Below, one piece after another: positions 13,722-13,847 of a stretch of 13,847 bases of DNA. The stretch's first letter is position 1. Every line of letters begins with the position of its first letter. The stretch is from contig CAJUJP010000073.1 of NCBI GenBank assembly GCA_910586615.1, positions 1-13,847 on the forward strand, written 5' to 3'. Position numbers and translations under genes: made by a program. Under the pieces are notes generated by a model. It was not told where the DNA came from. It worked only from the letters and a program-made list of their open reading frames with translations, and ran no database searches. This DNA comes from an uncultured Lachnospiraceae bacterium. Lineage in GTDB: Bacteria; Bacillota; Clostridia; Lachnospirales; Lachnospiraceae.

Positions 13722-13763
13722 GTAACGGGATCGGGGCAGCGTACGAGCCATCGAAACCGTTAC
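13722..13763 (+). promoter_or_regulatory. Leader stem-loop with CGUACG apical loop (second flagellin)
   Basis: GTAACGG (13722-13728) pairs exactly with CCGTTAC (13757-13763). Inside, GGC (13735-13737) pairs with GCC (13747-13749), leaving loop AGCGTACGA. The hexamer CGTACG (13740-13745) is in the apical loop, as in the first flagellin leader, while the stem bases differ. Confidence 0.5.
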
Positions 13764-13774
13764 ATATAGCAACA

Positions 13775-13805
13775 CGGCAAGGAAGCCGTATCAAATTCAA
13801 GGAGG
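13775..13805 (+). promoter_or_regulatory. Predicted two-part CsrA site, second flagellin
   Basis: CGGC (13775-13778) and GCCG (13785-13788) display AAGGAA as a hexaloop, giving the CsrA core CANGGANG at 13778-13785. CAAGGAGG (13798-13805), the ribosome site, is a second core eight bases before ATG 13814. The GGAs are 20 bases apart. The stem matches that of the first flagellin leader, while the loop N positions differ, as expected if only the ANGGAN pattern is held. Confidence 0.75.
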
Positions 13806-13813
13806 AATATAAT

Positions 13814-13847
13814 ATGGTAGTACAGCACAACATTACAGCAATGAACT
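13814..13847 (+). CDS. Second flagellin, 5' end only
   Basis: Only the first 11 codons lie in the window: MVVQHNITAMN, the standard flagellin N-terminus (the first copy reads MIIEHNLLAMN). Ribosome site AAGGAGG ends eight bases before ATG 13814, as in the first flagellin. The gene has its own SigD-type promoter and a leader of the same architecture, so it is a true second flagellin gene rather than a remnant, as far as the visible part shows. Its variable region and C-terminus cannot be judged. Confidence 0.9.
   Translation, partial: MVVQHNITAMN

Noticed and set aside
13272..13775. 167-codon - strand ORF after the flagellin gene
   Set aside because: It overlaps the flagellin 3' end, the long hairpin and the SigD promoter. 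Its Phe/Leu/Ser-rich product looks like translated AT-rich noncoding DNA.
1..13847. CRISPR array, tRNA, rRNA, insertion sequence or prophage
   Set aside because: No spaced direct repeats, cloverleaf, rRNA segment, transposase or terminal inverted repeats were seen.

Overview
The window is a late flagellar gene cluster from a motile low-to-mid-GC Gram-positive bacterium. Clostridia are likely, and gut Lachnospiraceae of the Roseburia/Agathobacter/Butyrivibrio kind are the best guess. This rests on strong AGGAGG ribosome sites, SigD-type promoters, the fliW-csrA pair, and the order flgM-flgN-flgK-flgK-flgL-fliW-csrA / flaG-fliD-fliS-fliT / flagellin. The taxonomic guess is inference from gene order and protein style, not from a search. 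All credible genes lie on the + strand.

Layout. Positions 1-423 hold no convincing gene: a weak promoter candidate, a doubtful 63-codon ORF and an 18-bp perfect palindrome. Next comes a multi-spanning membrane protein of unknown function (424-987) with its own terminator. A SigD promoter (1141-1167) starts a 6.7-kb unit: flgM (anti-sigma), flgN (chaperone), two divergent flgK genes, flgL (a long version), fliW and csrA, closed by two tandem terminators. A second SigD promoter (8075-8101) starts flaG-fliD-fliS-fliT-like, closed by a terminator at 11906-11950. A third (12117-12143) drives a complete flagellin gene. A fourth (13665-13690) drives a second flagellin whose first 11 codons are in the window.

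How it works together. SigD-type RNA polymerase makes the late transcripts. FlgM holds SigD until the hook is finished. FlgN, FliS and the FliT-like protein are expected to escort hook-associated proteins, flagellin and cap to the export gate. FlgK and FlgL form the hook-filament junction, FliD caps the growing filament, and the flagellins build it. FliW and CsrA form the known partner switch: free flagellin takes FliW off CsrA or returns it, so CsrA represses flagellin translation only when flagellin builds up inside the cell.

The most interesting signal is in the untranslated leaders. Both flagellin leaders carry a small hairpin showing CANGGANG in a hexaloop, the CsrA recognition form, 19-20 bases upstream of a second GGA in the ribosome site. 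The flaG leader carries a perfect ten-base match to the ACANGGANGU consensus with the GGA inside the ribosome site. This suggests that CsrA controls the cap/chaperone operon as well as flagellin. The two flagellin leaders also share a further stem-loop showing the self-complementary hexamer CGUACG in its apical loop, which I do not recognise as a described element.
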